Origin: Oceanobacter sp. | Lineage (GTDB): Bacteria; Pseudomonadota; Gammaproteobacteria; Pseudomonadales; Oceanobacteraceae | Reading direction: 5' to 3' | Assembly (NCBI GenBank): GCA_002733645.1 | Contig: NVWL01000009.1 | Coordinates: 47,799 to 111,798 of the forward strand | DNA: 64,000 bases | In this document: positions 17,475 through 25,752 of the stretch, piece by piece | Position numbering within the stretch: the first letter of the stretch is position 1 | Layout of the letters: each line of letters begins with the position of its first letter | The notes under the pieces: model-generated | Told to the model about the DNA's origin: nothing | Seen by the model: only the letters and a program-made list of their open reading frames with translations | Database searches by the model: none | Translations under genes and position numbers: made by a program

Positions 17475-17491
17475 TTGGTATGCCAATTGCT
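17475..17491 (+). promoter_or_regulatory. Sigma-54 promoter of urtABCDE
   Basis: TTGGTATGCCAATTGCT: GG and GC are ten bases apart, and the -12 half TTGCT matches consensus perfectly; the -24 half is TGGTAT. It is about 75 bases upstream of the urtA start. The core also forms the small palindrome ATTGGTATGCCAAT. Confidence 0.7.
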
Positions 17492-17564
17492 CTTAAATTA
17501 TTGATTTAAATCGGCCAAGTGTGGCCAATACTATCGTTCGACCATAATTAAAAAGGAAATAACA

Positions 17565-18875
17565 ATGAAGAAAATCAGCCTGAAAACTCTTGTTAAAGCT
17601 TCTCAAATTATTGGTATGACCGCGATTGCTGCGGGTGTTTCTATTGCCAATGCGGAAGATGACACAATTAAAGTGGGTGTACTGCACTCTCTGTCTGGCA
17701 CTATGGCAATTTCTGAAACCACATTGAAAGACACTGTTCTGATGATGATTGAAGAGCAGAACAAAAAAGGTGGTTTATTAGGTAAGCAGTTAGAACCGGT
17801 TGTGGTAGATCCAGCATCTAATTGGCCGCTATTTGCTGAAAAAACCCGTGAATTACTGGCCAAAGAAGATGTAGATGTGATCTTCGGCTGCTGGACTTCC
17901 GTATCTCGTAAATCTGTATTGCCGGTTATTGAAGAATTGAATGGTCTGATGTTCTATCCCGTTCAGTACGAAGGTGAAGAGTCATCTTACAACGTGTTCT
18001 ACACGGGTGCTGCGCCAAACCAGCAGGCAATCCCTGCGGTTGATTACTTGATGAATGACCTTGAGGTTGAGCGCTGGGTGCTGGCAGGTACAGATTACGT
18101 TTACCCTCGTACGACTAATAAAATTCTTGAAAGCTACTTAAAATCAAAAGGTGTTGATGAAAAAGACATCATGATCAACTACACACCTTTTGGTCACAGT
18201 GATTGGCAGACCATCGTTTCTGATGTGAAAAAATTTGGTGGCGAAGGTAAGAAAACGGCAGTGGTTTCAACCATTAACGGTGATGCAAACGTACCTTTCT
18301 ACAAAGAGCTAGCAAACCAAGGCATTAACGCTGAAGACATTCCAGTAGTAGCTTTCTCTGTTGGTGAAGAAGAGCTTTCTGGTTTTGATACTAAGCCATT
18401 GGTGGGTCACCTTGCTGCATGGAACTACTTTCAAAGCGCTGAAAGCGAAGAAAACGATGCCTTTATTGAGCAATGGCATGCATTCACTAAAGATGAAAAT
18501 CGTGTGACTAACGACCCAATGGAAGCCACTTACATTGGTTTCGAAATGTGGACCAAAGCGGTTGAAAAAGCAGGGACAACAGACGTAGATAAAGTTGAAG
18601 CTGCAATGATTGGCATTGAAGTACCTAACCTGACCGGTGGTACTGCGGTCATGAATGAAAACCACCACCTGTCTAAGCCAGTACTCATTGGCGAAATTCA
18701 AGAAGATGGTCAGTTTGAAATTGTGTGGGCAACGGACGCTGAAGTGAAAGGCGATGCTTGGACTGACTTCCTACCAGAAAGTAAAAACCTAATCTCAGAT
18801 TGGACCTCTCCAGTAAATTGCGGCAACTACAACACAGTGACTAAGTCATGTGGTGGCGCAGTCGCAGGCGAGTAA
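17565..18875 (+). CDS. urtA: Urea ABC transporter substrate-binding protein UrtA
   Basis: 436-residue periplasmic binding protein of the branched-chain amino acid/amide class. The first ~30 residues form a signal peptide (basic MKKISLKTLVK, hydrophobic core, AxA-type end before EDDTIKVG). The mature part has the family hallmarks VGVLHSLSGTMAISE, IFGCWTSVSRKSVLPVIEE, FYPVQYEGEESSYNVFYTGA and HHLSKPVLIGEIQ, which mark UrtA rather than general amino-acid binders. It follows a sigma-54 site and AAGGA ribosome-binding sequence, and is separated from urtB by 101 bases containing a strong hairpin, a common way to raise binding-protein levels over permease levels. Confidence 0.95.
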   Translation: MKKISLKTLVKASQIIGMTAIAAGVSIANAEDDTIKVGVLHSLSGTMAISETTLKDTVLMMIEEQNKKGGLLGKQLEPVVVDPASNWPLFAEKTRELLAKEDVDVIFGCWTSVSRKSVLPVIEELNGLMFYPVQYEGEESSYNVFYTGAAPNQQAIPAVDYLMNDLEVERWVLAGTDYVYPRTTNKILESYLKSKGVDEKDIMINYTPFGHSDWQTIVSDVKKFGGEGKKTAVVSTINGDANVPFYKELANQGINAEDIPVVAFSVGEEELSGFDTKPLVGHLAAWNYFQSAESEENDAFIEQWHAFTKDENRVTNDPMEATYIGFEMWTKAVEKAGTTDVDKVEAAMIGIEVPNLTGGTAVMNENHHLSKPVLIGEIQEDGQFEIVWATDAEVKGDAWTDFLPESKNLISDWTSPVNCGNYNTVTKSCGGAVAGE

Positions 18876-18887
18876 TCTTATGTGAGC

Positions 18888-18911
18888 GGCAGAAAGGATC
18901 ACCTTTCTGCC
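18888..18911 (+). other. Strong mRNA hairpin between urtA and urtB
   Basis: GGCAGAAAGG, four-base loop ATCA, CCTTTCTGCC: a perfect ten-base-pair stem without a following T run. It is placed 13 bases after the urtA stop and likely protects the urtA part of the message or partially limits read-through into the permease genes. Confidence 0.75.
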
Positions 18912-18976
18912 ATGATTTATGAGGCTTGCTATTCGGCGCTTTAGCACGAATAGCTGGCCCTCGTTAGGATTTCATA

Positions 18977-20623
18977 ATGTTTTCTCTGTTTAAACAGATA
19001 GGCGTAATGCTATTGATCTGCATGCCCTTAATGGCGCAAGCAGCAGAGCCTCAGCCTTATAAAGAAGATCAGGCTAGCTCGGCAGTGGCTACTTCTGAAC
19101 TTTACGAACTATCACAGCAATTGATTGATGCTGGATATCGTGAAAAGCAGGCCTTGGTAGAAACCTTGGTCGAAATTAACGATCCACAAACACTCAAATT
19201 TCTGCAGGTCATGGTGAATGGTGATCTGTATTACCGCAAAGATGATCGAGTTATCGTTATTAATGAAGACGATGCGATCACGATATTCTTTACTGGTGAA
19301 TCAATCACGCTCGAGAACAAGCGTGATATTAAAAAAATCAGCGTAAATAATAAGCTGAGAACGTTATTGCGTGGCGGCATCGCACGCCTGCAAATATTTT
19401 CTAACAATCTTGAACTGCGTAAACAAGCCGCGACGAATTTACTGAAATCGGCGGATGATCTTGATGAAGCTACATTGCAGTTGGCGGTTGAGAAAGAAAA
19501 AAATGCCGACGTGCAAGAGATTCTCTCGCTGGTTCAAGGCATTCGTTGGCTTGAGGCCGACGACGAAAAGCAGCGTTTAGCCGGTGTTGAATTATTATCC
19601 GGGTCTTTGTATCCAGACGTGCGTGGTGCGCTAGCCAATTATGTTCGTGCAGCCGAAGCTGATGAACGTAGCACCGAAGTAGCGGCGGCTAAAAAAGCGC
19701 TAGATAAAATAGAAGCCATGCTTACGGCCAATGCAGTGGTTGAAAATCTCTATTTTGGACTGGCACTGGGGGCGGTACTTTTATTGGCTGCCATTGGTCT
19801 AGCCATCACCTTTGGAGTGATGGGTGTGATTAATATGGCCCACGGCGAAATGATTATGCTGGGAGCTTACACCACGTATATGGTTCAGCAGTTAATGCCG
19901 GAACATATGGGGGTGTCTTTAGTTGTCTCTATTCCCGCAGCTTTTTTAATCAGCGGTTTGGTCGGCATAGCGATTGAGCGTGGAGTTATTCGTCATCTAT
20001 ATGGTCGTCCATTAGAAACATTGCTCGCAACCTTTGGTATTAGCTTGATCTTGCAGCAAGCGGTGCGTTCTATCTTTGGCCCATTAAATCGCGATGTAGG
20101 AACGCCAGATTGGATGGCAGGCACTTTTATGATTAATCCTGCACTAGAGCTTACCTATAACCGCCTCTACATTATTATTTTCAGCTTGTTAGTGCTTGCG
20201 GTGCTCGCACTCATATTAAAGCGCACCTTGTTTGGTCTACAAATGCGCGCGGTAACGATGAACCGTCCGATGGCCAGCTCAATGGGTATTCGTACTGGCT
20301 GGGTGGATGCACTCACGTTTGGCCTAGGTTCTGGTATTGCAGGTATTGCTGGTGTTGCTCTGTCACAGTTAACCAACGTTGGTCCTAATATGGGGCAGGC
20401 CTACATTATTGATTCCTTTATGGTCGTCGTGTTTGGTGGCGTCGGTAATTTATGGGGCACGCTGGTTGGCGCTATGTCTTTAGGTGTGATGAATAAATTG
20501 CTGGAGCCTTGGGCGGGTGCTGTTGTCGCTAAAATTCTTATGCTGGTATTTATTATTTTGTTTATACAAAAACGACCAAGAGGCCTATTTGCCCTCAAAG
20601 GCCGTGCGGCGGATATGGGGTGA
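18977..20623 (+). CDS. urtB: Urea ABC transporter permease UrtB
   Basis: 548-residue inner-membrane permease. A signal peptide (FKQIGVMLLICMPLMAQAAE) is followed by a ~230-residue soluble, helix-rich periplasmic region, the usual extension of proteobacterial UrtB, and then by a LivH-type permease domain from about residue 255: FGLALGAVLLLAAIGLAITF, GVMGVINMAHGEMIMLGAYT, then GLFALKGR at the C terminus. The region MGVINMAHGE is the classic LivH signature. Its stop overlaps the first urtC ATG (TGATG), indicating translational coupling. Confidence 0.94.
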   Translation: MFSLFKQIGVMLLICMPLMAQAAEPQPYKEDQASSAVATSELYELSQQLIDAGYREKQALVETLVEINDPQTLKFLQVMVNGDLYYRKDDRVIVINEDDAITIFFTGESITLENKRDIKKISVNNKLRTLLRGGIARLQIFSNNLELRKQAATNLLKSADDLDEATLQLAVEKEKNADVQEILSLVQGIRWLEADDEKQRLAGVELLSGSLYPDVRGALANYVRAAEADERSTEVAAAKKALDKIEAMLTANAVVENLYFGLALGAVLLLAAIGLAITFGVMGVINMAHGEMIMLGAYTTYMVQQLMPEHMGVSLVVSIPAAFLISGLVGIAIERGVIRHLYGRPLETLLATFGISLILQQAVRSIFGPLNRDVGTPDWMAGTFMINPALELTYNRLYIIIFSLLVLAVLALILKRTLFGLQMRAVTMNRPMASSMGIRTGWVDALTFGLGSGIAGIAGVALSQLTNVGPNMGQAYIIDSFMVVVFGGVGNLWGTLVGAMSLGVMNKLLEPWAGAVVAKILMLVFIILFIQKRPRGLFALKGRAADMG

Positions 20624-21831
20624 TGACGATGAACAAAGAAATAACGACAGCTCAAGAAATAAAAGGCGGGCCACTGACCCGTATGCTGCTAAACGATGCG
20701 GCAGGCCGCAAGCTACTTATTATTCTGGCCTTGATGTCGGTGCTAATTCCGCTATCGAATGTGTTGCTACCTGAAGGCTCATTCTTCCATGTATCAACTT
20801 ACACCATGACATTGCTGGGTAAGTACTTGTGTTACGCCTTACTGGCGGTATCGGTGGATTTGATTTGGGGATATTGCGGTATTCTCAGCTTAGGCCACGG
20901 TGCGTTTTTTACGCTGGGTGGTTATGCGATGGGCATGTATCTAATGCGCCAGATTGGTGATCGTGGTGTGTATTCAAACCCGGAACTGCCTGACTTTATG
21001 GTGTTTTTAAATTGGACTGAATTACCTTGGTATTGGTTAGGGTTTGATCAGTTCTGGTTTGCCATGGTTATGGTGATTGCGGCACCGGGCATCCTTGCTT
21101 TTGTTTTTGGTGCGCTCGCCTTTCGCTCACGCGTTACCGGTGTGTACTTTTCTATTATCACCCAAGCACTGACTTACGCGTTATTGCTTGCCTTCTTCCG
21201 TAACGATATGGGTTTTGGTGGCAATAATGGGCTTACAGACTTTAAAGATATTTTAGGCTTTGACCTGCAAGCGGATAGCACACGTGCAACGCTGTTTTTC
21301 GCTTCAGGTTTGGCCTTGATTCTAGGTTATTTAATTAGCCGTTTTATTGTGACGTCAAAACTGGGCCGAGTGTTAGTTGCTATTCGGGATAGTGAATCTC
21401 GAGCACGCTTTATGGGCTACCGTGTTGAATCATACAAGCTCTTTGTTTTTGTTGTTTCGGCGATGATGGCAGGGGTTGCGGGTGCGCTTTATGTTCCTCA
21501 GGTTGGCATTATTAATCCGGGCGAATTTGCGCCTATTAATTCCATTGAAATGATTATCTGGGTGGCTGTTGGTGGGCGTGGAACTCTCTATGGCGCTGTG
21601 ATTGGTGCGGTATTAGTGAACTACGCTAAAACTTATTTTACAGGCGCGTTTGCAGAACTCTGGCTCTTTATGTTGGGTGGCTTATTTGTGCTAAGCACAC
21701 TGTATCTGCCGAAAGGCGTAGTGGGTTTGTGGGCGCAATTGAAAGAAAAATACTCATCCTCAGGAGGCTCAGGGCCGGATGAGAATTCCAGTTCTGATGA
21801 TTCAGCTGTTATTGAGGAGGGACGAACATGA
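20623..21831 (+). CDS. urtC: Urea ABC transporter permease UrtC
   Basis: About 402-residue LivM-type permease. Family motifs are LLAVSVDLIWGYCGILSLGHG, GNNGLTDFKDILGF, RVLVAIRDSESRARFMGYRV and PINSIEMIIWVAVGGRGTLYG, with eight or more hydrophobic segments and a hydrophilic Ser/Glu-rich C-terminal tail. ATG 20623 overlaps the urtB stop by one base; ATG 20629 is equally possible and better spaced from GGGG. Its stop overlaps urtD by four bases. Partner of UrtB in the membrane pore. Confidence 0.94.
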   Translation: MTMNKEITTAQEIKGGPLTRMLLNDAAGRKLLIILALMSVLIPLSNVLLPEGSFFHVSTYTMTLLGKYLCYALLAVSVDLIWGYCGILSLGHGAFFTLGGYAMGMYLMRQIGDRGVYSNPELPDFMVFLNWTELPWYWLGFDQFWFAMVMVIAAPGILAFVFGALAFRSRVTGVYFSIITQALTYALLLAFFRNDMGFGGNNGLTDFKDILGFDLQADSTRATLFFASGLALILGYLISRFIVTSKLGRVLVAIRDSESRARFMGYRVESYKLFVFVVSAMMAGVAGALYVPQVGIINPGEFAPINSIEMIIWVAVGGRGTLYGAVIGAVLVNYAKTYFTGAFAELWLFMLGGLFVLSTLYLPKGVVGLWAQLKEKYSSSGGSGPDENSSSDDSAVIEEGRT

Positions 21832-22595
21832 GTATCACAAGACCGAAACATATTGATCAGCCCACCGTGCTTTACATGGATGGTGTCAGTGTAAGCTTTG
21901 ATGGTTTTAAAGCGTTGAACTCACTCTCAATGTTTATTGAACCGGGTGAAATGCGCGCCATTATTGGGCCGAACGGCGCGGGTAAAACCACTATGATGGA
22001 TGTGATTACTGGCAAAACCCGACCAGACAGCGGCACCATTCTTTTTAACAATACTCACGACCTCACCAGCTTTGATGAAGCTCAGGTTGCAAACATGGGC
22101 GTTGGCCGTAAATTTCAAAAGCCAAGCGTCATCGAAAGCTTAACCGTATTCGAAAATTTAGAAATGTCACTTAAAGGAGGACGCTCAATCTGGCAAGCGC
22201 TCACGCATAAATTGACCGGAGAGAAAATCGATAAAATTGACGAAATATTATCCATGATCGATTTAAAAGATAGGCTGAATACAGACGCGGGGAGTCTATC
22301 TCATGGTCAAAAACAATGGCTAGAAATCGGCATGTTGCTCGGGCAAGAGCCAGAATTGTTATTAATCGATGAACCAGCTGCCGGTATGACCGATGAAGAA
22401 ACCATGAAAACTGCCGAGCTGTTTAAAGAACTTTCTAAAAAACACTCGTTAATGGTGGTCGAGCACGACATGGACTTTATTGAAGCGCTGGACTGTAAAG
22501 TTACCGTACTTAATGAAGGCAGCGTGTTGGCAGAAGGCAGCCTAAGTACCGTGAAAAATAACCAAAAAGTCATCGACGTATACCTGGGGCGCTAA
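21828..22595 (+). CDS. urtD: Urea ABC transporter ATPase UrtD
   Basis: 255-residue LivG-type ATPase. Walker A is IGPNGAGKTTMMDVITGKT near residue 45, ABC signature LSHGQKQWLEIGMLL near 158, Walker B ELLLIDEPAAGMTDEE near 178 and the switch His in VVEHDMDF near 210. The start ATGA overlaps the urtC stop and is preceded by GAGGAGG. Couples ATP hydrolysis to urea import together with UrtE. Confidence 0.94.
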   Translation: MSITRPKHIDQPTVLYMDGVSVSFDGFKALNSLSMFIEPGEMRAIIGPNGAGKTTMMDVITGKTRPDSGTILFNNTHDLTSFDEAQVANMGVGRKFQKPSVIESLTVFENLEMSLKGGRSIWQALTHKLTGEKIDKIDEILSMIDLKDRLNTDAGSLSHGQKQWLEIGMLLGQEPELLLIDEPAAGMTDEETMKTAELFKELSKKHSLMVVEHDMDFIEALDCKVTVLNEGSVLAEGSLSTVKNNQKVIDVYLGR

Positions 22596-22596
22596 G

Positions 22597-23295
22597 ATGT
22601 TAAACGTAACGGAATTAAACGTATCGTATGGTGCAAGTCAGGCGCTCTACAATGTCGATATGAGCGCAGACATCGGTAAAGTGACCTGCGTACTTGGGCG
22701 GAATGGTGTGGGTAAAACAACGTTAATGAAAGCGTTATCTGGGCATCTATCCCCCGGCTCAGGCGAGATCGAATGGAATGGCAAAAGCCTCAATAAACTT
22801 GCGCCCTACGATAGAGCCAAACAAGGTATTGCTTACGTGCCGCAGGGGCGAGATATCTTTCCGCAACTGACGGTCGAAGAAAACCTGCAAACAGCTTTCT
22901 CTGGCGTACCGCGTGCACAGCGCTTCATTGACCCTGAAGTGTTCTCCTTATTTCCAGTATTACAACAAATGTTAAAGCGTCGAGGTGGAGATTTATCCGG
23001 GGGACAACAACAGCAACTCGCCATTGCACGAGCGCTGTTATTACGTCCGCGTATGTTGATACTTGATGAGCCGACGGAAGGCATTCAACCGTCAATTATT
23101 AAAGACATAGGACGAGTGATTAAATTGCTGCGCGATCGAGGTGATATGGCCATTGTGTTGGTTGAGCAGTACTTGGATTTTGCGAAAGAGCTGGCGGATG
23201 AGTTTATTATTTTAGAGCGCGGGCGGGTGGTGAGTCGTGGGACGGGGGAGGAGCTGGAGCACTCCGAGGAAGCGAAGGAGCTATTGGCTATTTAA
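22597..23295 (+). CDS. urtE: Urea ABC transporter ATPase UrtE
   Basis: 232-residue LivF-type ATPase, the second nucleotide-binding subunit. Motifs: NVSYGASQALYNVD, Walker A LGRNGVGKTTLMKALSGH, GIAYVPQGRDIFPQLTVEENL, signature DLSGGQQQQLAIARALLLRP, Walker B LILDEPTEGIQPS and switch VLVEQYLDFA. GVGKT in Walker A and QGRDIFPQLT are typical of UrtE. It starts one base after the urtD stop and ends the operon; the repeat region follows at once. Confidence 0.94.
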   Translation: MLNVTELNVSYGASQALYNVDMSADIGKVTCVLGRNGVGKTTLMKALSGHLSPGSGEIEWNGKSLNKLAPYDRAKQGIAYVPQGRDIFPQLTVEENLQTAFSGVPRAQRFIDPEVFSLFPVLQQMLKRRGGDLSGGQQQQLAIARALLLRPRMLILDEPTEGIQPSIIKDIGRVIKLLRDRGDMAIVLVEQYLDFAKELADEFIILERGRVVSRGTGEELEHSEEAKELLAI

Positions 23296-23320
23296 TTTTT
23301 TTTTAGCCGCTTTTAATTTC

Positions 23321-23357
23321 GCCGCTGGTTCAGTAGCCGCTGGTTCAGTAGCCGCTA
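23321..23357. repeat. 15-bp tandem repeat at the left edge of the repeat pair
   Basis: Two perfect copies of GCCGCTGGTTCAGTA (23321 and 23336) plus a partial third starting GCCGCTA. A comparable 15-base tandem with the same GCGGCT core in the opposite orientation flanks the right copy at 23990-24054. Confidence 0.9.
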
Positions 23358-23592
23358 GTGCGGGCTGGCTTTTGTGTATATTTGAATTCCCTTACCCTCT
23401 TTGGGGATTGCATCCCCGGGCGGGTGCCCCTCCCCTGCTTCGCGCTGTTCTGGGCCTTAATCTTCGACTTTCTTGTTTTTTAGGTACACGCATCGAAGCG
23501 ACATCCCTGTCGCGAGCGATGCTCGCTTGGCATCCTGCCGCGCGGTACCTAAAAAGCGGCGAAATTCTCAGCGGCCCCAGAGGCGCTTAAAA
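23358..23592 (+). repeat. Structured repeat element, left copy (plus orientation)
   Basis: Non-coding element sharing a 65-base identical block (23392-23456) with the inverted right copy. That block contains the hairpin GGGGAT-TGC-ATCCCC. After it comes a copy-specific part: outer stem TAGGTAC / GTACCTA, inner hairpin GCATCG..GCGAC / GTCGC..CGATGC, then the shared TGGCATCCTGCC, and finally the shared end CAGCGGCCCCAGAGGCGC (23569-23586). Short open frames cross it in several directions, but none shows a ribosome-binding site or known domain. No transposase is nearby. Conserved unpaired segments with covarying stems point to selection for structure in RNA or single-stranded DNA. Confidence 0.8.
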
Positions 23593-23751
23593 AAACCTCA
23601 ACAATTGCGATCTAAATGATATCGTCCTAATTCATAAAATTGTTGAAATGTTCTGTCTTAATTTTATTTGGCTTGAACTCTAAGGTTTATCCAATTTTCG
23701 TATTTAGATGACAAAATAATAGTAATTTAAAATAGCTACTTTCGCGGAATC
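23593..23751. other. AT-rich spacer between the inverted repeat copies
   Basis: About 160 bases, strongly AT-rich. CAACAATT at 23599-23606 can pair with AATTGTTG about 30 bases later. No gene or promoter is convincing. Confidence 0.5.
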
Positions 23752-23989
23752 AAAACGCGCCTCTGGGGCCGCTGGTATTTACGCCAGCTTTGTAGACAAC
23801 GTGAGGCAGGATGCCGAGCGAGGCTCCATGCGGGCATGGACGCCCGCCGGAGCCGTTTGTCGGAAAAGCCAGTGAATATCAGAACAACGGCCCAGAACAG
23901 CGCGAAGCAGGGGAGGGGCACCCGCCCGGGGATGCAATCCCCAAAGAGGGTAAAGAAACCCAAATCACCAGCACCGTCAGCCCGCGACA
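23752..23989 (-). repeat. Structured repeat element, right copy (minus orientation)
   Basis: Inverted second copy. Read on the minus strand it has the same 65-base block (23953-23889), then outer stem GACAA..TTGTC, inner hairpin GGCTCC..GCGGGC / GCCCGC..GGAGCC, the shared CGGCATCCTGCC and the terminal block CAGCGGCCCCAGAGGCGC (23774-23757). The stems differ from the left copy at most positions yet still pair, while loops and linkers are conserved. The open frame reading MGFFTLFGDCIPGRV through this copy is judged to be a by-product. Confidence 0.8.
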
Positions 23990-24054
23990 GCGGCTAACTA
24001 ATAGCGGCTAACTAATAAGCGGCTAACTAATAAGCGGCTAACTAATAAGCGGCC
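23990..24054. repeat. 15-bp tandem repeat at the right edge of the repeat pair
   Basis: Units of GCGGCTAACTAATAA at 24004, 24019 and 24034, preceded by a 14-base unit at 23990 and followed by a truncated GCGGCC. The core GCGGCT is the complement of the AGCCGC core in the left tandem. Confidence 0.92.
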
Positions 24055-24077
24055 ATTACACAGCCGGCTAAATAATC

Positions 24078-24308
24078 TTACTCGCCCTCTAACTTCACCA
24101 ACCGCGCTTCCAGCTCCGCCAGTCGTGCACTCGTTCGACGCAACACTTCCGCCTGTACTTCAAACTCTTCACGCGTCACCAAATTCGCGCTAGTAATCAA
24201 GCCTTGTAATTGCGATTGAAGCGCTAGGCGAATATCAGACGATAAGCTCGCAAAGGGACTCTGCTGCAGTAGTTCTTCTATACGACCTTTAATGGCATCC
24301 GGCTTCAT
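24078..24308 (-). CDS. ubiK: Ubiquinone biosynthesis accessory factor UbiK (YqiC family)
   Basis: 76-residue protein. Residues 1-45 form the amphipathic/membrane-binding region (LQQSPFASLSSDIRLALQSQL), and the C-terminal half (VTREEFEVQAEVLRRTSARLAELEARLVKLE) is a coiled coil, the standard BMFP/YqiC arrangement. Family members bind UbiJ and aid ubiquinone assembly. It is convergent with urtE across the repeats and divergent from the nitrogen-control operon. Confidence 0.88.
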   Translation of the reverse strand: MKPDAIKGRIEELLQQSPFASLSSDIRLALQSQLQGLITSANLVTREEFEVQAEVLRRTSARLAELEARLVKLEGE

Positions 24309-24529
24309 TTGCTACTCCAAATTTAGTTTTTTGTAGTTTAACAGAAAAGAGATTCGGGCTAACTTATGGTTGGTATTCTTTTGAGTGCTCTAAAATGGTG
24401 CGGCGTGCCATTCTGGTGTGCCATAAAAGGGTGCCTTTAGTGGTTGTCTGCCCTATTTTGGTGGCTTAATAAGTGATATTTCACCCGCAAAATGATCTAA
24501 GTTACTGATTTATAAGTCTATTTTAAAAG

Positions 24530-24546
24530 TTGGCACGGTGCCTGCT
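24530..24546 (+). promoter_or_regulatory. Sigma-54 promoter of the outer-membrane protein-glnK-amtB operon
   Basis: TGGCACGGTGCCTGCT: perfect TGGCACG -24 element, GG and GC ten bases apart, -12 reading CTGCT. It lies about 80 bases before the first ATG. Upstream (24395-24465) GGTGC/GTGCC motifs recur, which could be NtrC enhancer half-sites. Confidence 0.8.
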
Positions 24547-24629
24547 ATTAGCTTAATACAGAAATATAAAGGTGCGGAAAGCGCCTAAATACTAACAGCT
24601 TTAATTAAAACCGGATGAAGGAAAGAATG

Positions 24630-25295
24630 ATGAAAAAATTAGCTCAAGCAATCGCCCTAGCTGGCGTTATGACAACTGGCCTAGTAGGTGTTCAATCAGC
24701 TCACGCTGAAGACGTTGAAGTAGCAGCGTCTGCATCGGTTGCTTCTATGTACCTTTGGCGTGGTAAGGATCTAGGTAACGGCGCAGCGGCTGTATCTGGT
24801 GACATCACAGCGAGCATGGGTGGTGCATACGCAGGTGTTTGGACGTCAAGTGGTGATACTGCTGCCGGACAAGAATATGACCTGTATGTAGGTTTTGGTG
24901 GTGAAGCTGAAGATTTCTCTTACGACCTATCTATCTGGACTTACACCTACTCAGGTGATGACGCAGTAAATGGCGAAGGTAACACTTTCGGCCTTAGCGA
25001 ATTCATTGCTTCTGCAGGCTTTATGGGTGCTTCTGCGTCTTACTACTACCCAATCTCTAGTAACCCAGACGATTACAGCTACCTAACTCTTGGCTATGGT
25101 ATGGATGCTTACAGCGCAACTATCGGTATGGCGATGGATGATGTTGACGGTGGTTACACTCACTTAGATCTAAGCTACGCCTACAACGATTCTCTTGCTT
25201 TCACTCTGAGCAAAATCATTGATGAAGAAACTGAAGACAGCATGGACGACGATTTGAAAGTTGTTGTTTCTTACAGCCTGCCTATCGACATGTAA
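24630..25295 (+). CDS. TIGR02001-family outer-membrane protein
   Basis: About 221 residues with a Sec signal peptide (KKLAQAIALAGVMTTGLVGV ending near AHA) and a mature part rich in alternating aromatic/glycine strands (SASVASMYLWRGKDLG, YAGVWTSSGD, YDLYVGFGGE, YTHLDLSYAYNDSLAFTLSK), a small beta-barrel. Proteins of this family are typically found next to PII/AmtB genes and probably help nitrogen compounds cross the outer membrane; that role is inference. ATG 24630 is preferred because AAGGA is seven bases upstream; ATG 24627 and 24615 are in frame. Confidence 0.85.
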   Translation: MKKLAQAIALAGVMTTGLVGVQSAHAEDVEVAASASVASMYLWRGKDLGNGAAAVSGDITASMGGAYAGVWTSSGDTAAGQEYDLYVGFGGEAEDFSYDLSIWTYTYSGDDAVNGEGNTFGLSEFIASAGFMGASASYYYPISSNPDDYSYLTLGYGMDAYSATIGMAMDDVDGGYTHLDLSYAYNDSLAFTLSKIIDEETEDSMDDDLKVVVSYSLPIDM

Positions 25296-25304
25296 AAAGC
25301 ATAC

Positions 25305-25332
25305 AATAGTCCGTGCCCCCGCACGGGCTATT
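25305..25332 (+). terminator. Hairpin between the outer-membrane protein gene and glnK
   Basis: AATAG-T-CCGTGC, CCCC loop, GCACGG-G-CTATT, followed by AATCTTTATC. A strong stem with a weak T tail, suited to partial termination that lowers glnK-amtB relative to the first gene. Confidence 0.6.
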
Positions 25333-25334
25333 AA

Positions 25335-25703
<369 letters not shown>

Positions 25704-25752
25704 AACCTTTATTTAAAAAAATCATCTGAGCCTGATGCGGGGGGCTTATCCA

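Noticed and set aside
23237..23963. Open frames crossing the structured repeat pair
   Set aside because: They run through stems and tandem arrays, change between the two copies, and lack ribosome-binding sites; the region is better explained as non-coding structured repeats.
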